Source: Marisediminicola senii
GTDB taxonomy: Bacteria > Actinomycetota > Actinomycetes > Actinomycetales > Microbacteriaceae
Length of the DNA stretch: 52,576 bases
Direction: 5' to 3'
Assembly: GCF_011057645.1 (NCBI RefSeq)
Contig: NZ_JAALGE010000017.1
Coordinates: forward strand, 1-52,576
Part shown: one piece after another, positions 26,094 to 34,750 of the stretch
How positions within the stretch are numbered: the stretch's first letter is position 1
Layout: each line of letters begins with the position of its first letter
Program-made: the position numbers and the translations under genes
The notes under the pieces: generated by a model
What the model saw: the letters and a program-made list of their open reading frames with translations, nothing else
What the model was told of the DNA's origin: nothing
Databases searched by the model: none

Positions 26094-29000
26094 GTGTACC
26101 TGAAGAGCCTGACCCTCAAGGGATTCAAGTCCTTCGCCCAGCCGACCACCTTCGCCTTCGAGACCGGCGTCACCTGCGTCGTCGGGCCGAACGGCTCCGG
26201 CAAGTCCAACGTCGTCGACGCCCTCGCCTGGGTGATGGGCGAGCAGGGAGCCAAGACCCTGCGCGGCGGAAAGATGGACGACGTCATCTTCGCCGGCACC
26301 GCCACCAAGGGCCCGCTCGGCCGCGCCGAGGTCGTCCTCACCATCGACAACGCCGACGGCGCCCTCCCGATCGAGTACGCCGAGGTCACCATCAGTCGAA
26401 CGCTGTTCCGCAACGGCGGCAGCGAGTACGCGATCAACGGGCAGGGCTGTCGCCTGCTCGACGTGCAGGAGCTGCTCAGCGACTCCGGACTCGGGCGCGA
26501 GATGCACGTCATCGTCGGGCAGGGCCAGCTCGATGCCGTGCTGCATGCGAGCCCGGAGGATCGCCGCGGATTCATCGAAGAGGCCGCCGGCATCCTCAAG
26601 CACCGCCGCCGCAAGGAGAAGACGGTGCGCAAGCTCGACGCGATGCAGGTCAACCTCACCCGCCTCAGCGACCTCGCGGGCGAGATCCGCCGCCAGCTCA
26701 AGCCGCTCGGGCACCAGGCCGAGATCGCGCGGGAGGCGCAGACGATCGCCAGCATCGTGCGCGATGCGCGTGCCCGCCTGCTGGCCGACGAGGTCGTCAC
26801 CCTGCGCGGCACGATCTCGGTGCAGGGCCGCTCGGAGTCCGACCGCAAGACCGAGCGCATCGTGCTGCAGGAGCAGCTCGATGCGGCCAGGCTCCGCCAG
26901 CAGCGCATCGAGCAGCAGCAGGTGGGCGACGCCGTCGACCTCGCCCGCCGCACCGCGTTCGGTCTCGAGTCGGTGCAGGAGCGCCTGCGCAGCCTCTACA
27001 CGCTCGCGAACCAGCGCCTCGCCCTCCTCGGCGAGCAGGCGGAGGCCCCGGAGCAGGCGCGCGGCGTGACAGACCAGGCCGTGATGGATGCCAGTACCGA
27101 GGCCGCCCGGTTGCGCGACCTCATCGCGGTGACCGAGACCGCGTGGGACACCGCACGCGCGGCGACGGCGACCGCGCGGCGCGAGCTCGACACCGTCGAC
27201 GAGCACATCGCAGAGCAGAGTGCGCTGGTCTCCCGGCACGACCTCGAGATCTCTAAGCTCACGGGGTCACTCGATTCCGCGGCATCCCGCCTCGCCGCCG
27301 TTCGGGGAGAGGTGCTCCGGCAGTCCGCGGCCCTCGACGCCGCGCGCGCCCGCCGCGACACCGCGGCCGGGGAGCTCGCCGAGCTGGAGTCGGGCGCCGA
27401 GGAGTCGGCCGTCGGGGCGACCGACCTCGACGGGTCATATGTCATCGCCCAGGGCGTCGTCGTTGAGGCCGAGGCCGAGATCGAGCGGCTGCGCGACGAG
27501 CTGCACGGCCTGGAGAAGGAGCGCGAGGCGCTGTCGGCCCGCGCGACCGCGCTCGGCCAGGCCCTCGACCAGAAAGACGGCTCGGCGGCCCTCGTCGCCG
27601 CGGGCCTCGCCGGCATCAGCGGGCTGGTAGCCGAGAGGATCCGCGTGACGCCGGGATTCGAGGCGGCGATCGCCGCGGCCCTCGGGTCGCTCGCCGATTC
27701 CGTGCTCGCCGACGACCGGGCGTCGGCCGTCTCGGCCATCGACCACTCGCACGAGCGCGAGTTCGGCCGGGTCGAGCTGCTGATGGCCGACGCGGGTGGT
27801 GCGCCGGACGACGAACCGCTCGCCCTGCCCGACGGCGCGGTCCTGGCGACCGACGTGGTGACGGCGCCGGCTGGCGTGCTCGCGCTGCTCACCCGGGTCG
27901 TCGTCGCCGACGACGTGCCCGCGGCGCGCGCCGCGTGGCAGTCGCTCGAGACCGTTCCCGGACTGACCGTCATCACCCGCGGCGGAGACGTGCTCAGCCG
28001 CTACGTGCTGCGCGGCGGGTCGGGTGCGCAGCGGTCGAGGCTCGAGCTGGTGGCCGACCGGGATGCCGCGACCGACCGCCTCGGCGAGGTGACATCGCTC
28101 ATCGAGCGCGCGAGATTCACGCTGGGCGAGCAGCGCGAGAGGCACGCGGTCGCCAAGCGACAGGCCGGCCAGGCGCTCGCCGCGCTGCGGGAGTTCGATG
28201 CGAAGCTGGCGTCGCAGACCGAGAAGCTCAACCGCGCCAGGGTGCGGGTCGAGGCGACCCAGGGCGAGGCCGACCGGCTCGAACGCGCCCTCGACCAGTC
28301 CGCGGGCGCCGTCGACGACGCGGAGCGCGCCGTCGAGAAAGCCAGGCGCGAGGTCGACGAGGCCACCTCCCGCCCCCGCCCGATCCTCGACGTCGCCGCC
28401 CGCGACGCTCTGTTCGAGGAGGTCGAGGCCGCCAGGGAGCGCGAGGTCGAGGCCCGGCTGCAGGTCGAGACCGCACGCGAGCGGGTCAGGGCCGAGGAGG
28501 CCCGTGCTGCCGCGCTCGAACGCCAGCTCGAGGAGGAACGCGTGCAGGCCGAGGCCGCTGCGCGTCGCGCCGTGATCCGACGCCGTCAGGTCGACGCGGC
28601 CCAGTCGGTGATCTCCGCGCTGCCCGCCGTGCTCGACTCCGTCGACCGGTCGGTCTCCGAGGCGCGGGTCGAACTCGCCGCCCGCGAGGCCGAGCGCTCG
28701 CAGCAGAATGCCGAGCTCCAGGCGCTGCGCACCGAGGAGGCGGGGCTGCGCGAGCGGCTGCACGCGATCAGCGAAGACCTGCACGGGCTCGAGATGCAGC
28801 TCTACGAGGCGCGACTGCACCTCTCCGCCCTGCTCGAGCGGGCCGGGTCGGAGCTCGGATTCGTCGAAGACGTTCTGGTAGCCGAGTACGGGCCGGACCA
28901 GCTGGTGCCCGCGGATGGCAGCATCCGTGCCGCCGATGGAGCGAAGCAGGCAGCCGACGCCGACGATGACCCCGGGAGCGAAGACGACGCCGACGGTGAC

Positions 29001-29744
29001 GCCGCCGACGACGCGGGTGCTACCGCGCGTGCTGGCGACGCCGACGCGGAGACCGATGCGCAGGCCGGCGTGCCGTTCGTGCGCGCGCAGCAGGAGAAGC
29101 GGCTCGCGAAGGCCGAACGCACCCTCGCGCAGCTGGGCAGGGTCAACCCGCTCGCCCTCGAGGAGTTCAGTGCGCTCGAGCAGCGGCACAGGTTCCTCAC
29201 CGAGCAGCTCACCGACCTCGCCAACACCCGCAAGGACCTGCTGACGATCATCGACGATATCGACGAGCGCATGCAGACCATCTTCGCGGCGGCGTTCGAC
29301 GACACCAGGGCGGCGTTCGACCGGGTGTTCCCGATCCTGTTCCCCGGCGGGACTGGAAGCATACACCTGACCGACCCGGCGAACCTGCTTACGACCGGTA
29401 TCGAGGTCACGGTCAAGCCGGCAGGCAAGAAGATCGAGCGGCTGTCGCTGCTCAGCGGAGGGGAGCGGTCGCTTGCGGCCGTCGCGCTGCTGATCGCCAT
29501 CTTCAAGGCCAGGCCGAGCCCGTTCTACATCATGGACGAGGTCGAGGCAGCGCTCGACGACGCGAACCTCGGCCGGTTGCTCACGATCTTCGAGGACCTG
29601 CGCGAGTCGTCGCAGCTGATCATCATCACGCACCAGAAGCGCACCATGGAGATCGCCGACGCGCTGTACGGCGTCTCGATGCGCGTCGACGGCATCAGCG
29701 CGGTCGTCGGCCAGCGCGTGGTGCAGGAGCGCGCCGCGAGCTGA
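26094..29744 (+). CDS. smc: Chromosome segregation protein SMC
   Basis: A 1216-residue condensin ATPase. The N-terminal head starts VYLKSLTLKGFKSFAQPTT with Walker A GPNGSGKSN. Two long coiled coils flank a hinge at about 500-650 (GLAGISGLVAERIRVTPGFE). The C-terminal head has LSGGERSLAAVALLIAIF and Walker B FYIMDEVEAALDDAN. GTG 26094 is chosen because the family starts just before YLKSL. An Asp/Ala/Gly-rich stretch at about 940-992 interrupts the coil near the second head and is unusual. Confidence 0.96.
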   Translation: MYLKSLTLKGFKSFAQPTTFAFETGVTCVVGPNGSGKSNVVDALAWVMGEQGAKTLRGGKMDDVIFAGTATKGPLGRAEVVLTIDNADGALPIEYAEVTISRTLFRNGGSEYAINGQGCRLLDVQELLSDSGLGREMHVIVGQGQLDAVLHASPEDRRGFIEEAAGILKHRRRKEKTVRKLDAMQVNLTRLSDLAGEIRRQLKPLGHQAEIAREAQTIASIVRDARARLLADEVVTLRGTISVQGRSESDRKTERIVLQEQLDAARLRQQRIEQQQVGDAVDLARRTAFGLESVQERLRSLYTLANQRLALLGEQAEAPEQARGVTDQAVMDASTEAARLRDLIAVTETAWDTARAATATARRELDTVDEHIAEQSALVSRHDLEISKLTGSLDSAASRLAAVRGEVLRQSAALDAARARRDTAAGELAELESGAEESAVGATDLDGSYVIAQGVVVEAEAEIERLRDELHGLEKEREALSARATALGQALDQKDGSAALVAAGLAGISGLVAERIRVTPGFEAAIAAALGSLADSVLADDRASAVSAIDHSHEREFGRVELLMADAGGAPDDEPLALPDGAVLATDVVTAPAGVLALLTRVVVADDVPAARAAWQSLETVPGLTVITRGGDVLSRYVLRGGSGAQRSRLELVADRDAATDRLGEVTSLIERARFTLGEQRERHAVAKRQAGQALAALREFDAKLASQTEKLNRARVRVEATQGEADRLERALDQSAGAVDDAERAVEKARREVDEATSRPRPILDVAARDALFEEVEAAREREVEARLQVETARERVRAEEARAAALERQLEEERVQAEAAARRAVIRRRQVDAAQSVISALPAVLDSVDRSVSEARVELAAREAERSQQNAELQALRTEEAGLRERLHAISEDLHGLEMQLYEARLHLSALLERAGSELGFVEDVLVAEYGPDQLVPADGSIRAADGAKQAADADDDPGSEDDADGDAADDAGATARAGDADAETDAQAGVPFVRAQQEKRLAKAERTLAQLGRVNPLALEEFSALEQRHRFLTEQLTDLANTRKDLLTIIDDIDERMQTIFAAAFDDTRAAFDRVFPILFPGGTGSIHLTDPANLLTTGIEVTVKPAGKKIERLSLLSGGERSLAAVALLIAIFKARPSPFYIMDEVEAALDDANLGRLLTIFEDLRESSQLIIITHQKRTMEIADALYGVSMRVDGISAVVGQRVVQERAAS

Positions 29745-29759
29745 CCCGAGCCGCGGCGA

Positions 29760-31442
29760 TCAGTACTGCGTCGTGTCCGGGTGCCGGATGACCCGCAGCC
29801 AGCGGTATCCATATCCGACGAGGGGAATCACGGCGTGCCCCGACGCCGTGAGGTCGATGACTCCACCGTCGAGCATGTCGTTCAGCGAGGCATCCCCGTC
29901 GATCCCCGGAATGTCCAGGGACAGTTCCTTCGCCTCCGAGGAGAAGTTGTGCACGGCGATGACCTCGCCGCCGTTCCAGCGGAGTCGATGGGCGAGAACC
30001 GAGGGGAGGGCCTGGTCGAGGACCTCGAACTCGCCCCAGCCGAACTCCGGCGAGTTGCGGTAGTGGCGCACGAGCGACCGGATGAAGTTCAGCAACGAGT
30101 CGGGGTCGCGGCGCTGGGTCTCGACGTTGACGTGCTGCGGGCCGAACCCGCCCTCGACGATCGGGGTGCGCATGCGCGACGGCTTCGCGGCGGAGAACCC
30201 GCCGTTCTTGCCCGCGTTCCACTGCATCGGCGTGCGCACCGCCAGGCGGCCGTCGAGATCGAGATTCTCACCCATGCCGATCTCCTCCCCGTAGAACAGC
30301 ACGGGGGTACCCGGAAGGGTGAACAGCAGGCTGTAGACCATCCGCACTCGCCGAGGGTCACCGCCGACCATGGGAGGAAGGCGCCTGGTCAGCCCTCGCC
30401 CGTACACCTGCATGCTCTCGTCCGGGCCGAACGCCGCGAAGACCTCCTCCCGCTCGGCGTCCGACAGCTTGTCGAGGGTCAGTTCGTCGTGGTTGCGCAC
30501 GAAGTTCGCCCACTGGGAATCCGGATGCCCCGCGGGGCGTGAACGCAGCGCATCGGCGAGCGGCGTTGCATCCTGCCGCGCCATCGACAGGTACAGGTTC
30601 TGCATCGCGATGAAGTCGAACTGCATGGTGAGTTCGTCGCCGTCCTCGCCGTCCGCCCCGCCGAAGTAGAGGGCCTGCTCGTCGCGGGGGAGGTTCACCT
30701 CACCCAGCAGGACTCCGTCCCCCGTGCGGCGCCCGAGGAATGCGCGCAGCGACCGCAGGTAGGCGTGAGGATCGGGGAGAGCCTCCGGCCCGCCGACGAT
30801 CCCGTCGGTGTCGAGCAGGAACGGAACCGCGTCGACGCGGAACCCCGACAGGCCCAGCTGCAGCCACACACCCATGATCTTCGCGATCTCGTCGCGCACG
30901 AGCGGGTTCGCCACGTTGAGGTCGGGCTGGTGCTTGTAGAAGATGTGCTGGTAGTACTGCCCGGTCTTCTCGTCGAGCTCCCAGTTGCTCGTCTCCTGGT
31001 CGGGGAACACCGGTTCGGCGTCCTCCTCCGGGGCCTCGTCCCGCCAGACGTAGAAGTCGCGGTACGGCGAGGTGACGCTGGAGCGCGCGGCCTTGAACCA
31101 GGGGTGCTGGTCGGACGTGTGGTTGATCACGAGGTCGGCGATGACCCGGATGCCACGGTCTTTCGCGATCCGGATCACCTCGACCAGATCGCCCAGATGA
31201 CCGAGCCGGGAATCCACCCCGTAGAAGTCGGTGATGTCGTATCCGTCGTCGCGATCGGGCGTCGGATAGAACGGCATCAGCCACAGGCAGGTCACGCCGA
31301 GTTCGGCGAGGTAGTCGATACGGTGGGCGAGTCCCGCGAAGTCGCCGACGCCGTCGTTGTTCCAGTCCATGAACGTCTCGACATCGAGGCAGTAGACGAC
31401 GGCGCTCTTCCACCACAGGTCGCCGGTGTCGGTGACCCTCAT
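29760..31442 (-). CDS. GH13 alpha-amylase family protein, trehalose-synthase-like
   Basis: A 560-residue family GH13 enzyme. The expected regions are DLVINHTSDQHPWF, the nucleophile Asp in GFRVDAVPFLL, the acid/base Glu in LLGEVNLP and the stabilising Asp in FVRNHDELTL. The opening WWKSAVVYCLDVETFMDWNNDGVGDFAGL resembles trehalose synthase, but the Asp/Glu pattern does not prove isomerase activity. ATG 31442 overlaps the stop of the LLM gene (ATGA), so the two are coupled. Its stop is 15 bases from the smc stop on the other strand. Confidence 0.85.
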   Translation of the reverse strand: MRVTDTGDLWWKSAVVYCLDVETFMDWNNDGVGDFAGLAHRIDYLAELGVTCLWLMPFYPTPDRDDGYDITDFYGVDSRLGHLGDLVEVIRIAKDRGIRVIADLVINHTSDQHPWFKAARSSVTSPYRDFYVWRDEAPEEDAEPVFPDQETSNWELDEKTGQYYQHIFYKHQPDLNVANPLVRDEIAKIMGVWLQLGLSGFRVDAVPFLLDTDGIVGGPEALPDPHAYLRSLRAFLGRRTGDGVLLGEVNLPRDEQALYFGGADGEDGDELTMQFDFIAMQNLYLSMARQDATPLADALRSRPAGHPDSQWANFVRNHDELTLDKLSDAEREEVFAAFGPDESMQVYGRGLTRRLPPMVGGDPRRVRMVYSLLFTLPGTPVLFYGEEIGMGENLDLDGRLAVRTPMQWNAGKNGGFSAAKPSRMRTPIVEGGFGPQHVNVETQRRDPDSLLNFIRSLVRHYRNSPEFGWGEFEVLDQALPSVLAHRLRWNGGEVIAVHNFSSEAKELSLDIPGIDGDASLNDMLDGGVIDLTASGHAVIPLVGYGYRWLRVIRHPDTTQY

Positions 31443-32431
31443 GCGGTGGCCCCGACGACCGCGGGCTTCGCCGTCGGGTTCAGCTGGGGGAGCACCCGGT
31501 CGCCGAACACGTCGAGAAAACGATTCTGCTCCTGCCCGACGTGGTGCAGGTACACCTCGTCGACCCCGACGTCGATGAGTTCCGACAGCCACTGCGCGTG
31601 CCGGTCCGGATCGGCGGAGATCATCACCGACTCGTGCATGTCCTCGGGGGTGACGTGCTTCGACGCCTCGTCGAATGCCTCCGGTGTCTCGAGGTCCCAG
31701 CAGATCGGCGGAGAGAACACGTTCGATCGCCATTGGTCGTGGGCGATGGCGAGCGCCTCGGCATCGGTGTCGGCGTAGCTGAGGTGCACCTGAACCGCCA
31801 CGGTGCCATCACCGCCGGCGTCCCGATAGCTGCCGATGACGCGGCGGAGCGTCTCGATGGGCTGCGCGATGGTGGCGAGGCCGTCTGCCCAGCTCGCGAC
31901 CCAGCCCGCGGTCTTCTCGCTCACCGCCGCGCCGATGAGGGCTGGCAGGGTGTCGGGGAGGGTCCACAGCTTGGCGCGGTCGACGGTGATGAGCCCGTCT
32001 GCGCTGACCTCTTCACCGGAGAGCAGCGCGCGGATGATCGCCACCGATTCGAGCAGCCGCTCGTTGCGGATCTCCTTACGGGGCCAGCCGCCTCCGGTGA
32101 TGTGCTCGTTGGCCGCCTCGCCGCTGCCGAGGGCGACCCAGAATCGCCCCTCGTACATCGAGGCGAGGGTGGCGGCGGCCTGGGCGATGATGGCCGGGTG
32201 GTAGCGCTGGCCCGGCGCGTTGACTACGCCGAAGGGGAGGTTCGTCGACTGGAGCGCCGCACCGAGCCAGGCCCACGCGAAGGCGGAGTGACCCTGCCGC
32301 TCGCTCCACGGGGCGAAGTGGTCGGAGCACATGGCCGCGGTGAAGCCCACCTCTTCAGCGCGCTGCGCCGCGCGGAGGAGTTCGGCCGGGTGCACCTGTT
32401 CGTGCGAGGAATGAAATCCGATAACGGTCAT
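31439..32431 (-). CDS. LLM-class flavin oxidoreductase paired with the GH13 gene
   Basis: A 330-residue luciferase-like protein (TVIGFHSSHEQVHPAELLRAAQRAEEVGF, MCSDHFAPWSERQGHS, MYEGRFWVALGSGEAANEHI). It resembles the family I recall as TIGR03885, which often sits beside trehalose-synthase-like amylases in actinobacteria. TATGGT six bases before ATG 32431 and no SD suggest leaderless translation. The cofactor (FMN or F420) and substrate are unknown. Confidence 0.82.
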   Translation of the reverse strand: MTVIGFHSSHEQVHPAELLRAAQRAEEVGFTAAMCSDHFAPWSERQGHSAFAWAWLGAALQSTNLPFGVVNAPGQRYHPAIIAQAAATLASMYEGRFWVALGSGEAANEHITGGGWPRKEIRNERLLESVAIIRALLSGEEVSADGLITVDRAKLWTLPDTLPALIGAAVSEKTAGWVASWADGLATIAQPIETLRRVIGSYRDAGGDGTVAVQVHLSYADTDAEALAIAHDQWRSNVFSPPICWDLETPEAFDEASKHVTPEDMHESVMISADPDRHAQWLSELIDVGVDEVYLHHVGQEQNRFLDVFGDRVLPQLNPTAKPAVVGATA

Positions 32432-32437
32432 ATAACG

Positions 32438-32443
32438 ACCATA
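32438..32443 (-). promoter_or_regulatory. Candidate -10 (TATGGT) for the LLM-GH13 operon
   Basis: On the minus strand TATGGT is followed by six bases and then ATG 32431; no SD is present. Confidence 0.45.
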
Positions 32444-32456
32444 CGGTGACGGTGTC

Positions 32457-33050
32457 TCAGGCGCTCGGTTCGATGTGGTTCTCGTCGTTGATGGTGACGA
32501 CGGTCCATTCGCCGTCGCGGTGCTCGATGACACTCGACGCCGCGTTGAGGATGGGCGGCACCTCCACCGGCGTCAGTGTGCGCAGCACCTCGCGGATCAG
32601 CGTGCCGTGCGCGACGACGATGACCGACTGCCCGCCGTGGTCGTCGATGATGCGGTCGAGGGCGGCGCGGCCGCGCGCGGCGACCGACTCGCGTTCCTCC
32701 ATGTCGGCGTAGTCGCCGTTCGGCCACAGCTCGGCGAGCTCGGCGGCGTTCTTGCCCTCGCCCTGGCCGTAGTCGCGTTCCTTCAGCTCGTCGTAGTGCC
32801 CGTGCACCTCGAGGCCGATGCCCTCGGCGATGATGCGGCCGGTCTCGGCGGCGCGCGACAGCGGCGAGGTGACGACGCGGTGCCACTCTTCGGAGGCGAA
32901 GCGGGTGGCGGCCTCCGAGGCCTGCCCGCGCCCGACATCGTTCAGCGGAATGTCGGAAACACCCTGCAGCTTGAACTGCGCGTTCCAGTCGGTCTGCCCG
33001 TGGCGGGTCAGGGCGATGACGGTCGTGCTGCTGGTCTTGGCGCTATTCAC
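32457..33050 (-). CDS. Histidine phosphatase family protein (phosphoglycerate-mutase-like)
   Basis: A 197-residue phosphatase with the catalytic RHG motif (VIALTRHGQTDWNAQ), the second arginine region SPLSRAAETG, the acid Glu in ELKERDYGQGEGK and the second His in VVAHGTLIREVL. GTG 33050 is preceded by TAGGGT seven bases upstream. A longer reading from 33104 would translate the 20-bp repeat at 33063-33102 and is unlikely. The substrate is unknown; the family includes mutases and phosphatases. Confidence 0.88.
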   Translation of the reverse strand: MNSAKTSSTTVIALTRHGQTDWNAQFKLQGVSDIPLNDVGRGQASEAATRFASEEWHRVVTSPLSRAAETGRIIAEGIGLEVHGHYDELKERDYGQGEGKNAAELAELWPNGDYADMEERESVAARGRAALDRIIDDHGGQSVIVVAHGTLIREVLRTLTPVEVPPILNAASSVIEHRDGEWTVVTINDENHIEPSA

Positions 33051-33062
33051 GGCATCAACCCT

Positions 33063-33102
33063 AGACGGCGTCGGTGAACAGCAGACGGCGCCGGTGAACA
33101 GC
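33063..33102. repeat. Two tandem 20-bp copies in the histidine phosphatase-ftsY gap
   Basis: AGACGGCGTCGGTGAACAGC (33063-33082) is followed at once by a copy with one C for T change (33083-33102). It lies upstream of both divergent genes and overlaps the -10-like element of the leftward gene. Confidence 0.85.
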
Positions 33103-33162
33103 ATGCGATGTCGGCCGGTCGCGCGCCGGTACCCGCCGGTCTGCCGCCGCGCACGCCCCGAT

Positions 33163-33168
33163 TAGGCT
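33163..33168 (+). promoter_or_regulatory. Candidate -10 (TAGGCT) for ftsY, leaderless
   Basis: ATTAGGCT with six bases between the hexamer and ATG 33175; the same ATTAGGCT-N6-ATG arrangement recurs at 37294. Confidence 0.5.
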
Positions 33169-33174
33169 GGCCCC

Positions 33175-34053
33175 ATGGCAGATCGTTCGAGTCCGTGGTC
33201 CCTCGGTGGAGCCCTCCGCGGCATGTTCGCGAAACCCACCATCGACGAGACGACGTGGGACGACCTCGAAGACGCCATGATCACCGCCGACTTCGGCCCC
33301 GCGGTCACCGAAGAGGTGCTCGAGCACCTGCACGCCCAGGTGCGCCGGTACAACACGACCGATCCGGTCGACCTGAAACGGATGCTGCGCGAGACGCTCG
33401 AAGAGAGACTCGCGAGACTCAACCCCACCCTCACCCTCAGCGCGCGTCCCGCCGTGGTGCTGGTCGTCGGCGTCAACGGCGTCGGCAAGACCACCACGAT
33501 CGGCAAGTTCTCGAGATTCCTCGTCGGGCACGGCCGCACCGTCATCGTCGGGGCAGCGGACACCTTCCGCGCCGCGGCCGTCGACCAGCTGGCGACCTGG
33601 GCAGAGCGCGGGGGAGCCGCGATCCAGCGCCCCCAGCAGGAAGGCCAGGATCCGGCATCCGTCGCCTACCAGACGATCGAGCGGGCACAGCGCGAGGGCA
33701 TCGACATCGTGCTCATCGACACGGCCGGCCGGCTGCAGACCAAGAGCGGCCTGATGGATGAGCTGGCCAAGGTGCGCCGCGTCATCGAGAAGCAGACCGA
33801 GATCGCCGAGGTGCTGCTCGTGCTCGATGCGACTACCGGGCAGAACGGGCTCGCGCAGGCCGAGGCGTTCATCCAGCACGCCGGGGTCACCGGACTCGTC
33901 ATCACCAAGCTCGACGGATCGGCCAAGGGCGGCTTCGTCATCGCGGTGCAGGAGAAGACTGGAATCCCGATCAAGCTCATCGGCCAGGGCGAGCGGATCG
34001 GCGACCTCACCGGTTTCACGCCCCACGTCTTCGTGTCGCAGCTGATCGGCTGA
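33175..34053 (+). CDS. ftsY: Signal recognition particle receptor FtsY
   Basis: SRP receptor GTPase of 292 residues that docks SRP-ribosome complexes at the membrane. It has the helical N domain followed by the G domain: GVNGVGKTTTIGK, DTFRAAAVDQL, LIDTAGRLQTKSGLMDEL, TKLDGSAKGG and GQGERIGDLTGF. The acidic A domain found in E. coli FtsY is absent, which is usual in shorter actinobacterial versions. No SD is visible; a TAGGCT hexamer six bases upstream suggests leaderless translation. Confidence 0.96.
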   Translation: MADRSSPWSLGGALRGMFAKPTIDETTWDDLEDAMITADFGPAVTEEVLEHLHAQVRRYNTTDPVDLKRMLRETLEERLARLNPTLTLSARPAVVLVVGVNGVGKTTTIGKFSRFLVGHGRTVIVGAADTFRAAAVDQLATWAERGGAAIQRPQQEGQDPASVAYQTIERAQREGIDIVLIDTAGRLQTKSGLMDELAKVRRVIEKQTEIAEVLLVLDATTGQNGLAQAEAFIQHAGVTGLVITKLDGSAKGGFVIAVQEKTGIPIKLIGQGERIGDLTGFTPHVFVSQLIG

Positions 34054-34109
34054 GGCCGCCCCCAGCGTCGGCGCAACCGGTTGGCCCCGGCAGGTCAGCT
34101 CTCCGCCGG

Positions 34110-34628
34110 CTACGCGGTCAGTGCGCGGTGCTTCGCCGCGAGCACGCGATACCGTTCGGCATTGGCCTGGATGCTGCGCAACTCGTCATCGATGATCGCC
34201 CGGCGTACCTTCGCCGGAACCCCCGCCACCAGCGATCCCGGGGGCACGACCGTGCCCTCCAGCACCACCGACCCCGCCGCGACGAGCGACCCGCGCCCGA
34301 TCACCGCGTTGTTGAGCACCGTGGCCGACATGCCGATCAGGCAGTCGTCCTCCACCGTGCAGCCGTGCAGCACGGCGGCGTGCCCGACGCTCACGCCGGA
34401 GCCGACCACGGTCGGCTTGCCGGTGTCGCAGTGCACGACCACGTTGTCCTGCAGGTTGCTTCCGGCGCCGAGGGTGATGGAGTCCATGTCTCCGCGCAGC
34501 ACCGCGCCGTAGAACACGCTCGACTCCTCGCCGAGGGTCACCGCGCCGATCAGGGTCGCGGTGGGTGCAGCCCATGCGGAGTCGGCGATCGCGGGGGAGT
34601 TGCCGTCGAAATCGAGGATCGTCGTCAT
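34110..34628 (-). CDS. Gamma-carbonic-anhydrase-like hexapeptide-repeat protein
   Basis: A 172-residue left-handed beta-helix protein with regular hexapeptide repeats. His residues in the positions expected for a gamma-carbonic-anhydrase metal site are visible (NVVVHCDTGKP and VGHAAVLHGC). It may hydrate CO2 or bind metal without activity, as many bacterial homologues are untested. ATG 34628 has TACGCT seven bases upstream. The longer in-frame reading from 34694 would only add a Gly-Asp repeat encoded by a six-base tandem repeat. Confidence 0.87.
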   Translation of the reverse strand: MTTILDFDGNSPAIADSAWAAPTATLIGAVTLGEESSVFYGAVLRGDMDSITLGAGSNLQDNVVVHCDTGKPTVVGSGVSVGHAAVLHGCTVEDDCLIGMSATVLNNAVIGRGSLVAAGSVVLEGTVVPPGSLVAGVPAKVRRAIIDDELRSIQANAERYRVLAAKHRALTA

Positions 34629-34644
34629 GCCGTCCAGCGTAGGT

Positions 34645-34680
34645 GCAGCGCCGTCGCCGTCGCCGTCGCCGTCACCGTCG
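34645..34680. repeat. Short tandem array of GTCGCC-type hexamers
   Basis: About six copies of gccgtc/accgtc hexamers occur just upstream of the gamma-carbonic-anhydrase-like gene. They translate as Gly-Asp repeats on the minus strand but lie before the likely start. Confidence 0.7.
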
Positions 34681-34702
34681 CCCTCCGCCGTCACGCGTCG
34701 CC

Positions 34703-34750
34703 GGCGCCCGCAGCCTCAGCGCCCTCCGCTGGCGCCCGCAGCCTCAGCGC
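34703..34750. repeat. Direct 20-bp repeat that includes the stop codon of the LLM gene
   Basis: GGCGCCCGCAGCCTCAGCGC is present exactly at 34703-34722 and 34731-34750. The second copy contains TCA (34744-34746), the minus-strand stop of the LLM gene; the first repeats that stop outside the gene. Confidence 0.85.

Noticed and set aside
33051-33104. N-terminal extension of the histidine phosphatase
   Set aside because: It translates a 20-bp non-coding repeat and a promoter-like element; GTG 33050 begins just before the conserved RHG region.
34629-34694. N-terminal Gly-Asp repeat extension of the gamma-carbonic-anhydrase-like protein
   Set aside because: It is the translation of a hexamer array, and a -10-like TACGCT lies between it and the better start at 34628.
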